DNA of 64,000 bases from Montifringilla adamsi (GCA_017590115.1 JAGGNK010013558.1:16408598-16472597); one strand, 5' to 3'. Shown: positions 24,820 through 36,853, numbered from the stretch's first letter. Notes: generated from the letters alone by a model not told the origin. Translations and numbers: made by a program.

Positions 24820-25400
24820 CATAATTAATGTTTTTGCAATATTGCCTCAGAGTTCGCCCGGGCCATCTGATGAATCTGACTAATAGGGGAAGATGCTTTT
24901 AACCTGTGGGCTGCCAGACAGCTGGGTACCTCCTCAGCCACATATATTTGGCTGTCAGGTTGAAAGAAAGGCAGCAGATTCAGGGTTAAGCACTATTCCT
25001 GTCATGATTGCCCTGAACTTGCCCAGTTAAATTGCAACAGCATGGGTCTCCATAATTATCTAATTGTTAGTGTTGTGCCTTTACGTAATTTATGATGTAG
25101 CATTAAAGCCTGACCTCTGGTTTGAGATGAAGTGCAGTACTGCTGACATCCAAGCTCAAATTAGTAGGTAAGTAAGCACCCAATTAACGATTATGCCACT
25201 GAGCTTTCATTTCAATCTGACCACACTGCTACACTAATCAGTTTTCTAAGCCTTTCACCTTCCCCATAACTAATAAGCATTTCTCCTGCTTTTTATGTCT
25301 GCAAAAGCCTTGTTATCCTCATAAAAAGCACTCCAAGATTGCTGCTTCCAGTAATTCCTGCATTAAGCCACTGGCCCAGTGGCATATTACCAGCTCTCCA
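24820..25400. promoter_or_regulatory. Candidate conserved noncoding element
   Basis: A repeat-free block with CATAATTATC/TAATTG in tandem at 25051-25066 (homeodomain cores TAATTA 25053-25058 and TAATTG 25061-25066), retained CpGs (GTTCGCCCGGGCC near 24852, TTTACGTAATTTATG near 25080, ATTAACGATTATG near 25184) and no reading frame above 60 codons over most of its length. This combination resembles vertebrate conserved noncoding DNA. Function is inference. Confidence 0.38.
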
Positions 25401-27224
25401 GCCACCTGATCAGTAAAATCCAAGGCATAAAGCACAGGCACATTGGCATTCTACAGCAGGGATAAAATCCTTGCAGTGTAGAGGAGTTGCCTTAGACCCA
25501 CAGCAGTGCAATTTAGGTGACAATTTGGCCCTGCCAAGGATCACACAGCTTCACAGGAGGTTAAGGATGCAGGACAAAGGGACTGAACATCAAACCATAT
25601 TTTGCAGCTGGCTAAATTCTGTCATCTTAACAGAAACAGTGAACAAGACCTGGAACATCAAATATCTAGAGTTTTAGTCTCAGATGAGTGAATTACCTTT
25701 GCCATCAGCCAGGAGCTGATGTGAACTACTGACTGGTTTTGCCTACAAAGCTCAATCCACATGTTGGACACTGCCTCACCTCTTGCACCACTGAGAACAC
25801 CCCTCTCCTTGAAAACCCAAGTTGTGGAACTGAAGATCTGTTCCTCTTGGAATGAGATCCCCAATTTTACCCAGATATAATAAAGATACAATAAGAACTC
25901 ATGGCCTGGGCAATAATACCTGCATGATGGTTGAAGTCAGTGCTGGAACGTGAGCCTACAGGGGGAAACAAATCCCCACTTCCCTGCAACCCCTTCTTCT
26001 TCATTCTCTCTTCATCTGCAATTTTCCAGAGCTCCCCTAATCTCTAAAATGTCTGTTTTCAAGGCACTTGTAGCTTTTTTCTTAGTGGCCAACTCTTTAA
26101 AAATATGGTCTCAACAGTAAAAGGTACAGCTTTGAGAAATCCACTTTTTGTCAGAGGAGGAAAGATTCAGTCAAGCACTGCCACTGGGCCAGACAAGCAC
26201 TGCAAAGCTGCAATTAAATGTAGAAATGTGCTGCAAAACACAATTCCAAACCAAGTGCAAGGAACCAGCATGTTTTGACTGGAATCACATGCAGTCGGAG
26301 ACACTAAGGCACAAACAGGTGCAGTCAGCAATGCCAGGAGAAAATTTTAAAGAATAAAAAACAATAACACGTAATTAGTGTCAGCTCAAGATTTGAATAC
26401 CACATTGGGGAATGCAATATCAAAATAATATTACTCACAGCAGGGAAAAAAAACGGTAGGAAAAAGCTGCACATTATAGGAAATGAGTTGTGTGAAATGC
26501 GTAAAAAAGCTGACAGAGTCACATAGCTATAGAGGCTAATTTCCTGTTCCACTGTGGAGACAGCCCTGATCAGCTGGACTTAATATAGCCCTCTCCATGG
26601 CAGCTGGGTCAAATCGTGGCCTAAGCACTAGAAAATTGCCTGCCATGTGGATGAGTTTAGTGCACAATAAGCTGTGTGGTAAATAAACACGTTTAGCCTG
26701 GTCAGATAGGACATTCAAGAGTTTTATGACACATCCAGATAGACACAGCTACAGAGCTGCTGCAAATTGGCTGATTCAGGGCAACTCCTTCACATGGCCC
26801 AGTTTTAGGGCTCCACAAGCAATTTTCTGCATGACACCAAAAAGGTTCTAATAGGACCCAGCCTTGTGCGCAAGGAGAAAACCCCATCACTCCCTCAGAA
26901 CTCCACACAGACAGAACAATCCTTACAAGTTCAGAAGGCATCACTGCAAACTCTCCTTGGCTGGCAATGCCCACCAGCCAGGCCACGGTTCCCAGCAGGT
27001 TTTAAAAGCTGCCCCCTCTTCCTGGGTCTGGCTCATGCACAATATGGTGCTGATTCCCCAGCCCATCTTCCGTCAGCAGCTCCATCCCCCAGCTCCCTGC
27101 CTGCCCCAGTGCTTTTCCGTGGCACTAATGAGCACCCCGGTGGATTAGGGACTGCACTGCCCACTCATCTCCTGCAAATTACCACAGATTTAAAGGAGAA
27201 AAACTATTAAGGAATCTATAAGGA
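25401..27224. other. Unique noncoding sequence
   Basis: No gene, mobile element or motif cluster was recognised. Overlapping frames at 26702-27210 on both strands are chance-like. Confidence 0.45.
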
Positions 27225-27735
27225 CGTAAGGCTGGATTTTATAGCTACCCCTGGCCTGGCTGAGTCAACAAGAAAGCACTCTACCTGACTAATTGGGAGT
27301 CACTCTGCCTTCTGACATCCGTGCCTTCAGCTCTTATTCCGAGCTACGCAGAGGAGACTTGGGAATGTTTTAAATTATTGATGAGGATAGGAAACCTATC
27401 TCTGAAACGCCTTTGGCAAACTCTTAATATTCTGGGATTTGGCATCAGGAAAGACAATGCCTCTGTCTCACTCATGCTGTTGGTGCCTCTCATTTATTCA
27501 CACTATAAAATACAGTTTCTGATCATTTCCATATAGGATGGAGAGGCAAATGGAAAGTGCATTGTTTATTGCTCTGAAAGCTTCCAGGTAATCCATCTTT
27601 GGCACCGGAGTCTGCAAACCCTTCCATTTGCAAAATTTTCATTGATGACAGGAGTCCTCAGAGAAGCTGACCCAAAGCAGTCAGTTGCCATAAACACATT
27701 GGATAATTATCTTAATTATTTATAATAGCACCAGT
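27225..27735. promoter_or_regulatory. Candidate conserved noncoding element
   Basis: A repeat-free block with retained CpGs (GACGTAAGG, CATCCGTGCC, TTCCGAGCTACGC, GAAACGCC, CACCGGAG) spread over 27224-27610 and AT cores (TTAAATTATTGATGAGG near 27370, ATAATTATCTTAATTATTTATAATAG near 27703). The 71-codon frame at 27321-27536 has no recognisable domain. Several separate CpGs surviving in non-island, repeat-free DNA suggests constraint or low germline methylation. A regulatory role is inferred. Confidence 0.35.
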
Positions 27736-28719
27736 AAGCAAGCCAGCACTGAACACACAGGTCCTGCCCTGGACAGCTCACGTTTTAATCACATGTGTGC
27801 ACAGTGTCTAAGAGGCAAAGCAGGGATGACATACAGGCTGCCAGGTGAGTTTATTAATATTTTAGAAAAAGGTTCATCAGTAAAGGGGTATTAATGTTTT
27901 CTGACCCTTTGGCACGACAGTGTTAAACCTGACCAAACATCACATAGTGATATTTTTTCCCCCCATGTTTTTAAAGGCAATATATTCAAACATGACAAAG
28001 CCTCACAAAAAAATCTTCTAATTATTTTCTTTTGACTCACATGGTTTCAGATTGATGGCTTTGGCTCAGGCTGTGCTAACTGTCTTCAGAGTTAGAAAAG
28101 CTGAGTAAAATCTCCCTTGGTGCCTTGAGACTGGGACCAAATCACCAAATCCAGGCACTCTGCTCACTTCCACCTTTGGTGGCTCAACACATCATTGCTC
28201 ACAAATGGCATCAAGATTGATACAAAAGGAATTGACTGCACCATCCTCTCAAAAAAAGCACAGTCTCTACCTGTCATTATCTGAAAGGAGGAAAGCAGCT
28301 TGTAACTACTAATGGGAGATGTTTCAGCCCCTTCTTTGAGAAGGGGAAGAGAAAAGGCTCAAGAAGGGAACAAGAACCTGACTGAAGTCATATGGCAACC
28401 TGTGGATGTGCCTTGGGACTGATCTCTCTCAGGTCCCAGATTTTCCCCCTTGTTGCCAGACATGGTTTGCTGCTCAATCAAGTTTCTTCAGGTATTACAT
28501 GTAAACACAGTGCCCCAAAATCTGCCCAAAGGTACAGCTGGCAATGTATGTGATCTACACACGTGTACTCTACACACACACGGAGTATGGCCTTTCTTCA
28601 TGAAAACACTCCTCCCTGGTAAGGGCACCTGACCATATTGAGAGCAGTGACAGAGGTTGAATTTGTCTTTAACCTATGGATTTTGCAAGTGCTGACTGCC
28701 AAAATGTGTTTTTTCAGCT
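27736..28719. other. Unique noncoding sequence
   Basis: No gene or interspersed repeat was recognised. A small CA/TG patch (CACACGTGTACTCTACACACACACGG) lies at about 28557-28582. Confidence 0.45.
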
Positions 28720-29610
28720 GGTTGGTGTGCCGGTTGTTCGTTAATCAACCATTTTTATTATCCATTAGTGTGCATTAAGCTAAAAAAAAATTAATTTGGA
28801 GCAGGGATCCCATTCTTTTTCTCTTATCTAATTTTCTGTTCTCAGAGGAAGTTTATATTTTTCCATTTGAAAGAGATAGAATTACTGCAAAAGGGTCTGT
28901 CTGCACCGACAGATCTAGCTTTCGTTTCCTCCTCAACAGCTGGGTTATTATTATAACTGGCAGAATAATTCATAATGAATAATTTGACACTTATTCTTCC
29001 ATACATATATCACAAGTTGCCCACATTTATTTGTTGCTCCAAATTGTTAACCATAGACTGTGCCAACAAATCCCAAAGGGGCATTACTGATACAATATAT
29101 TCCTTGGGTTTCCCCCTTGCCTCCATCAGGAAATCCTTTCATTAAAGTCAGAGTGGAAAGCATTAATTACCTCTTATTTAAAGGTAATAACTCATCATCT
29201 GTAATCATTCCTCAGAGACAAATGCTCATATGATGACCCAAGCTACTGCAGAGCTTGCATTCAGTGTTGGATGCAGATGAACATGCACTGAGAACCCAAG
29301 GAAGAGCACTTGTGGCTTTCTGGATCATGCCCTAGCAGAGAGAAATTTATTTTGCATTATGGCCTTTTCAGGACTTCTTGTGTCCATAAGAGATCACTTC
29401 TGTCTTGTCTAAATAACTCAGGAGCCATCAGAGTCTTTAAGCCACTGAGCGAGATGATTGCGCTGTGTAGGCCACATTTTGAAAGGTTAAATGGGATTTT
29501 AGCAGGGAATGAACCTCATTTTGGTGCCAGAGCAAGGAGAGCACGGGTGAATATGATCTTTGGTAATATGTCATGTGCAATCCCTTTTGCTACTTTTAAT
29601 TTGTAAGAGC
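28720..29610. promoter_or_regulatory. Candidate conserved noncoding element block
   Basis: A long repeat-free AT-rich block. It holds TTCGTTAATCAACC near 28737, a dense homeodomain-core stretch TTATTATAACTGGCAGAATAATTCATAATGAATAA near 28947-28980, and retained CpGs (GTGCCGGTTGTTCG, CACCGACAG, CTTTCGTTTCC, GAGCGAGATG, TTGCGCTG, GCACGGGTG). A 98-codon frame (29310-29606) shows no family resemblance. The density of AT cores with retained CpGs and no decay to low complexity is the basis for the call. Activity and target gene are unknown. Confidence 0.38.
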
Positions 29611-30156
29611 ACAAGTCCAATACAGCTCCAGGGACACATTTCTGCTAAGCCCTGAGGTAAATCAACACACAATGATAGGAAAAGGCAGTCCATGGCCACT
29701 GAGCCTCCAACTTTGTGCCTCCTCAGCAGAAGGACAAACAAGCATTTCCCATTTCTCTAAAGGATAGAGAACCACACCATCTCTCTCCAACTCCACCTTC
29801 GTGGTGCATATGAAAAAGAACCAGTCAAGACAATCTCTGCCTAGAATGGGTACATTGCTCCTGACAGCTCTGGACAGCCTCAGGTACCTACTGGCATTAA
29901 TATACATTGAAACCACTCACAAAACACTCCAGCAGCCTTGTAACAAGAGACAAATACCAGCAAATATAAAGGAACTGCCAGGTGCAAAGCCAAGTCAGCC
30001 TATGGCATATGGGTACAAATACAAAAACCAAGGGCCCAGCCCAGAGCCTTGGAAATTACAAGAGCTCACAGTTGTCTGGCCCAGACTACACAAAGGCTTT
30101 TAGTTATTTCAGGTTCAACAGGTGAGTTTAAACAACCTGCTTAACACAAAACATAA
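29611..30156. other. Unique noncoding sequence
   Basis: Nothing recognised. Opposing frames at 29662-29916 and 29801-30103 are chance-like. Confidence 0.45.
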
Positions 30157-30292
30157 GGCTAAAAACCAGAAGTAAGCTAAACATATTGGCATTCTGGCAC
30201 CTTATGCTGAATAATTCATACATAAGGTACTGCAGAAAAGAAACATATGGTTTTGGTCCTCAGTGACTTTTTAAGCAGAACACTTAAGAACC
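30157..30292 (+). repeat. Dispersed direct repeat, copy A
   Basis: About 135 bp that recurs in the same orientation at 30927-31060. Bases 30171-30221 are identical over 51 bp to 30939-30989, starting AGTAAGCTAAACATATTGGC. Similarity continues rightwards through CTGCAGAAAAGAAACATATG, TTGGTCC and a final TTAAGAA, with increasing mismatches, and leftwards for about 12 bp. The 768-bp offset and unrelated intervening sequence fit either a local duplication or two short LTR-like ends of a decayed element. No TG...CA ends or target-site duplication could be identified. Confidence 0.85.
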
Positions 30293-30926
30293 AATCTCAA
30301 ATGTCTAAGTCCAGCAAAAGACTTCTTGTGCAGAATGAAAAGAGATCATTACAACCAGTCTGTCTCTTCCCTCAACATTTCCCACAGAGATTTAAATGTC
30401 TTTCTTTGATTTTGTCCCAAAGCAAAAGAGAAACACTTCCAAAAATCTCACCTTAGACAAGATTTAGGGTGTTATCCCTGTTGCCCTACAACTCAGTTTA
30501 TCCCATTTTGACACGCTAATGGCAGATGCAAATTTGATGTATTAACAGATACAAAGACCTTCCTTCCAAAAATGAGCATCAGTTGAGGTCCAAACTGTCT
30601 CCAGAGTTGTCGTAGTACAGCCATCAGTGCATCAATTCTCTCCTTGCTTGCTCAGAATACAGGCTCCTGCTGAGCACCATATGCATGTCTGATAGCTGCC
30701 ATTAAAAATCATCATTGCACACACCAGTCCCTCAAACACAGGCAGTGGAAAATAAACTCAGGAACCCAGCATGGGAACTGCTGGCAAATGAAGACTTTTA
30801 GCATTTTGCTCAGCCAAAGTACACAGCTACTTTACTCTTGGCTAATGCCTCCTCCTTTCTGAGACACCTAAACCTACGTGCAAAGTGACAGCACTGCTGC
30901 AGTTACATCTTTAATCACAGCAGTGG
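30293..30926. other. Spacer between the two direct-repeat copies
   Basis: About 630 bp of unique-looking sequence between the two copies. No retroviral gag/pol motif, primer-binding site or polypurine tract was recognised, which argues against a simple LTR element. It is moderately AT-rich with no reading frame of note. Confidence 0.5.
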
Positions 30927-31060
30927 TTAAAAGCCAAAAGTAAGCTAAACATATTGGCATTCTGGCACCTTATGCTGAATAATTCATACGTAAAGTGCTG
31001 CAGAAAAGAAACATATGTTCTTGGTCCATAGTGTCTTTAATGTAAAATATTTAAGAATTA
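30927..31060 (+). repeat. Dispersed direct repeat, copy B
   Basis: Second copy of the segment at 30157-30292, same orientation, offset 768 bp in the core. The 51-bp identical core is 30939-30989; beyond it the copies differ by scattered substitutions (CATACATAAGGTAC versus CATACGTAAAGTGC) and short length changes. The copy is followed by unrelated sequence. Confidence 0.85.
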
Positions 31061-31639
31061 GCATAGGATGTATATAGTCAATAGCAGCCCACCAGTGTGG
31101 TGTCAGAGTCTATCTGTACCTTTACATACTCCTTCACTGTGTTGATAGAGCACATCTATATTTATATCAAAGATTCAAATCCATTTAGCAAACAAATGGT
31201 TCAGGCTACTCAAGCATTTTGAACACTTCTTTACAGTGGACATGGATGATAACCCTGACTTCCCGATGAGCAACGTGCGGAGCTGCCCTTCCCCTGCAAA
31301 CATGCAACAGGGATGTCAAAATTGACAGCCCTTTGCAGCATCCAATCTAACTGATATTGCTTCACATTCACACACAAGGCTTTGAATCCCAGCTCATCAC
31401 ACCACCGAGCTCAGAATCGGGTCCAGCAGATCTGGAAAGGCACCCAGACACATGCACACACAGGAGAAACCTTTTGGCATGTCGATGAAGAATAGACCTT
31501 CCAAAAAAACATCCAGTATACAGATGAGCCCTCAAATTAGTAGAGAAAGCATGACGACTTCAGCAGTGGTGGCTGATGAAGAGACACACACATACACACC
31601 TCTGCCACCGATCGTGCTGCTAGGGCATTCATCAAATTA
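31061..31639. other. Unique noncoding sequence with small CA patches
   Basis: Two small CA-rich patches (about 31447-31463 and 31583-31599). Retained CpGs occur near 31264-31278 and 31607-31613. No gene was recognised. Confidence 0.45.
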
Positions 31640-32950
31640 AGTACCAAGAGGAACAACACCTCTGATATCTCTTCATTTGGGGCTCCAGTAAATGAAGCAC
31701 TAGATTAGGCCTGACAGAGGCCTAATGCAGTTTGAGCTTTTCCTGGTGTAATTAATTGGAACTTCGCCAGCTTGACAAATTGGAATGATGAATCTATCTT
31801 GTATGAATAGAAAAAAAATGCATAATCAGTCAAAGATTTAGTTAAGACAGCTTCTCTCTGACTCCCTGCCATAGCTAAATCCATTAAGGCGAGGAAACAT
31901 CACTTTAAGAAAAGGCACTGCTCTCCCTATGTTCAATTTATAACTTTTTGTTCTTGAATTTAATGGAGCAGTCAACCTGGACAGATTTGACTTTGGAGGG
32001 GAGAGGAAGGGGGAGGTGGGAAAGGTTGTTTTATTTTTAGCATTCTAATCTTCCCTGCGCCTGGGTAGTCTGGGAAAGAAAATAGTCTCTTTGGTGTGAA
32101 CGTGCATTCCTGGGCCTGGATTTTAAATCTTTGGGGTTACACAGGGGAACCTAATAAGAGCACCCACATACTTTGCCACCAAGATGATTCGGTGATAAAA
32201 CTCGCTTGTCAAGTTTTTCCCCTACTAACTTGTTTAATTGCTGGTAACATTTAGGCAGTAGAGGATGTGATAGATTGACTGCTCTGACAGCATTGCTTTT
32301 TCCTCTCTAATTACCACCTAGTTGTAAAGGCCCTTTCCTGACACATTTAATGGAGAGGCAGAGGGAAAACAGGTTTGCTTACTTTTAAAATATATTTTTA
32401 TCATTTGGCAGTTTTTTTCCATATATTTAATTTAAACCATGTGCTTCCCCTCTTCCTCCATCTCACCTGCTCAGTCATAAGACCCAAATTTCGAAGAATC
32501 AACTAAGCAGCTAATATCCCCATTTGTACTGGATGTTTAGAAAAACTTTACATTTCCTCTTCGAGGCTGTGGGCTGCAAAATAAGTTACTCACACATGAC
32601 GGAAGAAACGCTTGTTGGTTAAGTGAGACTTGACAATGATGGTTTTCATTTCAAACAACCCAGAATTCCTCCTCGGCTCGCAGACGCGAAAGTGCCAGGC
32701 AAATGTTTAGCTGACATAATGCAAGCGACTGGCCATAGATTTATTTGACAAACAGTTGAGCAGACAGCCCTATATTGCACTCACTTGTACCCCACACAAC
32801 CCCAGCGGAGCCAGGAGGATTGTGCTGGCAGGAACAGAGCAGGATTAAACCCAAACACTGCGGTTCGCGCATCGAGCCATTTGCTTTTGGCCACTGGCCA
32901 AGCTGACAGCCACATTTAAATAAGCCACCTGCTGAGTAGGGAGTTTAGAG
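31640..32950. promoter_or_regulatory. Longest candidate conserved noncoding block in the window
   Basis: About 1.3 kb with no repeat signature, no low-complexity decay and no reading frame of 60 codons or more on either strand. It contains GTAATTAATTGG at about 31748-31759 (overlapping homeodomain cores), many further TTAAT/ATTTA cores, and CpGs retained along the whole length (for example CTTCGCCAG, GGCGAGG, CTGCGCCTGG, GATTCGGTG, TTTCGAAG, CATGACGG, CTCGGCTCGCAGACGCG, GCGGTTCGCGCATCGAGCC). Near 32889 lies the palindromic GGCCACTGGCC. This combination is what deeply conserved developmental enhancer clusters look like. The regulatory call is inference; alignment would decide it. Confidence 0.45.
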
Positions 32951-34860
32951 AGCTAAGTGCTTGGGAGAGCTTCAGCCCAAAAGTATATTGAACTTATGCA
33001 ATAAGGCGTGAAGTGAAAGGATTTCAGTGACAAGGAGTACTAGAGGCCATATTATGGTCCTGACCTCTTGTTCTAGGTCAGATACAGAATATTGTTGGGA
33101 TCCTCCCTTCCTTACCTATGCTACCTAAGATATTTCACCCAGAAGCTCCATCCAGAGGACACCATTCCATGCATGTCACAAGGAGTGAACTAAACACAGC
33201 AGATGCTCAAATTCTTTTTTGTTATCTCTGTCTGTGCTATCAAACAGGATATGTTATTTCCCTCTAGATATTGTTGTGATTTTATTCTTCAGAAGAACTG
33301 GACTGTCTGTGTCAGAAGCAGAAGCTCTTTCCCTGGATAGCCATGAGATCCCTCTTTTCCCATGCACTCCCTTAGCACTAGGCTTTATCAAGGTCACCTC
33401 GTCATCTCTTTCCATTCCGTTCTCACTCTCTTTGTCAATTTTAACAAAGATGTCTGTAAGCACCTGGAGGCTGAAACAGGACCGTGCACTTTCTGCTGCT
33501 GATTATGTGTGAAAAAATAACAACTTCCTGATATTACCAATCCAGTGACAAAAATCTCTCCAAAGAGAAAGGCTGAGCACAGTGACAGCAAGGCAAGCAG
33601 CTCTGCTGTTCCAGCCCAGAACAGCAGCAGATTGCAGAAGTGTTATTTGGCTTTCTTAGCACCAGATTGGTCAAATCAAACCTAACCAAATTCTAGCTGC
33701 AAAGAGCCCTAGGAGGAAGCCTGCTCAGCATCAGACAGGACAGCCCCCCCAGCACTCAGACCCTTTAACCACATTGCTTTTCCTCTGAACTTCAGAGGGG
33801 CACACCTGAGGTATTTGAATTATCTACAGTTGTGTAGATATCCACCTATAACTGTGCATGCAATTTATACTCTCACTTTCCTCATTTGCACTATTGCTGC
33901 TGCTTACCTTGCCCCTTTCTCAGTCTTTGTTCAGCAAACCCAAATATGGCCTTCTACCAGTGGAAACTACCAGCTTATTTTTTACTTCTTTACCCTCAAA
34001 AATGTCACCCGAATGACTTCTGACTTGGTGGTGACATGTAGGTTGTCAAGTCAAGTTTAGCAGCTGACTCACAGGCCATTACTCACCCAACTGCCATTCC
34101 ACTTTTAACCTCCCCAGCCTGTGTTTAAAACTGAGTATCACACCCTGTAGCTATGCTGCTAGGAAACACATTAAGAGCTTCATTTGAATAAAAATATGTT
34201 CTTTTCAGTGCAGAAAAAGTTCCTATTTAGATATAGGAGATGACAAGCAAATTATTTTAGTGGCAGAGGACTTGAACCTTTACTCCTTACAGTATAATAT
34301 GCCATGGCACTGATTATATGCAATGGGCATTCAAGAGTTAATGATTTGTCAATTAAGCAGCTGTAGCCAAAAGATCTAACAAATATTACAGAAGCAGTTG
34401 TCACAGAAGGTCCTGCTCCCTAAAGTGGTTCTGCAAGCCTTGTGCAGGAGGGAGTTGAACATCAGGTCATTTGGTTTTGGTCCCAGCTCAGATCCTGCCC
34501 TGACCATGGGAACGATGTGTCCAACACTCACCGTATTGTGCTCTTTGCTCACCAAGCAAAAAAAAAGAGCAGCAGTGGATTGTTTAACCATTAGAAGGGC
34601 TGTGGTTGTGTCACCTCACACAGGACCACAGGAGGTCCCAGAGACTACAGAAGTGACCTGTGAATTATTTATGCAAACACCCCGCTGCACACCCCACATC
34701 TGCCCCTGCCCTCAGCTGCAGTCAGAGAAATGCACTAAAAACACACAACCTGCAGACCAGAGGCATGAGTTTGGAATGTCTGTGCCTGAAGTTCTGGCTT
34801 CAGAAAGGGCATTTCAGCCTGATAGAGCAGTAGAAATTCAAATTTAAGTTTTGAGTTCAG
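32951..34860. other. Unique noncoding sequence, one perfect small hairpin
   Basis: A perfect 9-bp stem with 7-base loop lies at 33603-33627 (CTGCTGTTC / GAACAGCAG). The stretch 34100-34400 is AT-rich and repeat-free with TTAATGATTTGTCAATTAAG near 34337 and may be another conserved element. The 149-codon plus frame at 34398-34847 has an opposing frame over part of its length and no recognisable domain. Confidence 0.4.
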
Positions 34861-35038
34861 AATTTCTCCCTCTCCACACTGAATGCACCATGCCCATGCA
34901 CACACCTGCCCCTTGTACAGAAGGTTTCCTTTTCACTGTAGAGATTTCAATAAAAGCTTTGGGTCCAATCTTTCTCCATCTCCGCACTGAATACCCAATC
35001 CCTCATACATGCACACACACCTGCCCCTTGTACAGAAG
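34861..35038 (+). repeat. Two-copy tandem duplication, ~110 bp unit
   Basis: Copy 1 (34861-34924) runs from AATTTCTCCCTCTCCACACTG to ACCTGCCCCTTGTACAGAAGG. Copy 2 (about 34970-35038) runs from TTTCTCCATCTCCGCACTG to the same CCTGCCCCTTGTACAGAAGG ending. The 3' parts are identical over at least 20 bases (CACACCTGCCCCTTGTACAG); the middle differs by small indels in the ATGCACACAC part. About 45 bp of spacer separates the copies, giving a repeat period near 110 bp. Overlapping frames here are by-products. Confidence 0.8.
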
Positions 35039-36853
35039 GGAGGGGGTTTTGTTTGTTTTTTCAACCATCCTTTCTGGGCACGGATGATCAATTGTTTCTG
35101 TCTCTTGCTAGTCATGTCCCTATTACAGAAGATCCTGTTCCAATAAATGATTAGTATGTGCAGAATGCATTAAAATGAATTATAATAGCAATCCGATCCC
35201 CAGTGCCTCGGCAGAACCTTTCCATCACAGGTGACAGCTGGTTCCCTTGGGCTCAGCTCTGGAGAGAGAGTGCCAGACCTCAAAACCCAACCCAATAACT
35301 TGGGATGAACCTCACCAACTGCACAGAACATGCACTGCTCCCATTGTCTCCAAACTAGGAGAGAGAGATACCTCAAAGGCTATTCAACAAGCTGGTGTAC
35401 ACAACCTCATCTCAAATAAATGTGAATGCTTTTTTTCATATATTATGTGATTACAGCCTCTATCTGCCCATGGTGCTATGTTTTATTACAGGCCACCAAA
35501 AATAATTAGTTGGTGACCCAGAAAACTGATATATAAAATCCTTTTAATCACCAATATGGCTTTCAATTATATAGTGTAAACTTATTAACCTTTTTACTGC
35601 TGAGATTTGATTTATGGAATTCCAGCTGCATTAACATTACAGGAGGAGATAGAAAGTGTCTCCTATGATGTGTTGGGATTAACAACTGATAGCTGGCTTT
35701 GCCATCAGAGAGTCTCACAGAGCTCTGGCAGCATCCTCAGTCCCCAGGGGTTCATTTCTACCCAAGCTGTGTGAAAAGTTTGGTCTGTGGAGTGCGACTG
35801 TGTAACTGCTGTCACTTCATATACAAACCAGAGCACACAGGACAGCTGTGGCTTTCAGCAGGAGCAGGGGCTGTGTGAGCACTGGCTGCGTTATCAAACA
35901 ATAAGGGCAAAGACAGGGCTGCATTTGTCACTCTCCTTACTCCCATGGTCAGAAAATACCTTCTTTCATTTCCAATTCCTGGACAGGCATTTCCCCTTTT
36001 GAGTTGTAAGAGAACTCCAGAAAGTTCACAGAAACTCATGTATTGGTATGAGAATGTTTGTTCTCTTTTTCATGATACAGAAAGAACATTTAATGCTTTG
36101 TACAAGGTTTTAGGCATTCCTGGTCATCTTCCCATGGGCTGTGTTCTACAGATAAGGCAAAGACCAGCAGCAAACAGGCCATAGTGAAGGCCTGCTAATT
36201 AAAAAAAGCCAAAATACTAATCTGAACTACATAATGCATCAAAATCCAATAAAACATATATGTAAGAGGTAAATGCTACCATACCAGACTTGACTGAAGG
36301 GTAGAAGGAGTGTATTTCTAGCCACACATGTAATTTCTTTCAAGCCTCAAGAACAAACACAAAAATAATTAATCTTACCATAACTTCCATTCACAGTTCC
36401 CTTTCTATTTCTTGCAGGCTCGTTATTTGTAGTTTATTGACAATAAAATAGAGTAGCAATGTTCTGTAAGATCATTTCTGCTATGAGCAGCTAATGACCT
36501 CTTATAATCTTGGGAGGGCTAAAATAATTAACATATTTGGGTCAAATTTTGCAAATAAACATCAGTTTTCAATTTTCAAACATATTCTCTTCAATCTTAG
36601 AAATCATTTTTCAGTTAACCTATTTTTCAGCAATTTGTAATGTGCAAGCATCCCCAAACAGCACAAAGTAGCAAGGTGATATAACCAACATTCCCCACAA
36701 ACTGAACCAAACTCTCATGACATTTACTTTGGTTTTGTTCTTCAAACTTGAAAAGGTTTGAAAGTCACAGTGAGGAGAGGCTGTGTGAGTGGGTGATTTG
36801 GTACCCTGTGCAAGAGCCATTGTCTGTAGAGAAGGGAAATGCCAATATTTCAG
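35039..36853. other. Unique noncoding sequence with AT-rich candidate blocks
   Basis: Blocks at about 35440-35700 and 36190-36640 are AT-rich and repeat-free with many TTAAT/AATAATTA cores (AAATAATTAGTTGG near 35499; AAAATAATTAATC near 36361). They could be conserved noncoding elements, but no decisive motif stands out. No gene was recognised. Confidence 0.4.

Noticed and set aside
30157..31060. Reading the direct repeats as LTRs of an endogenous retrovirus
   Set aside because: No TG...CA ends, primer-binding site, polypurine tract or gag/pol remains were seen between them.
34398..34847. 149-codon plus-strand frame
   Set aside because: No recognisable domain; ends next to a tandem duplication; no exon structure.
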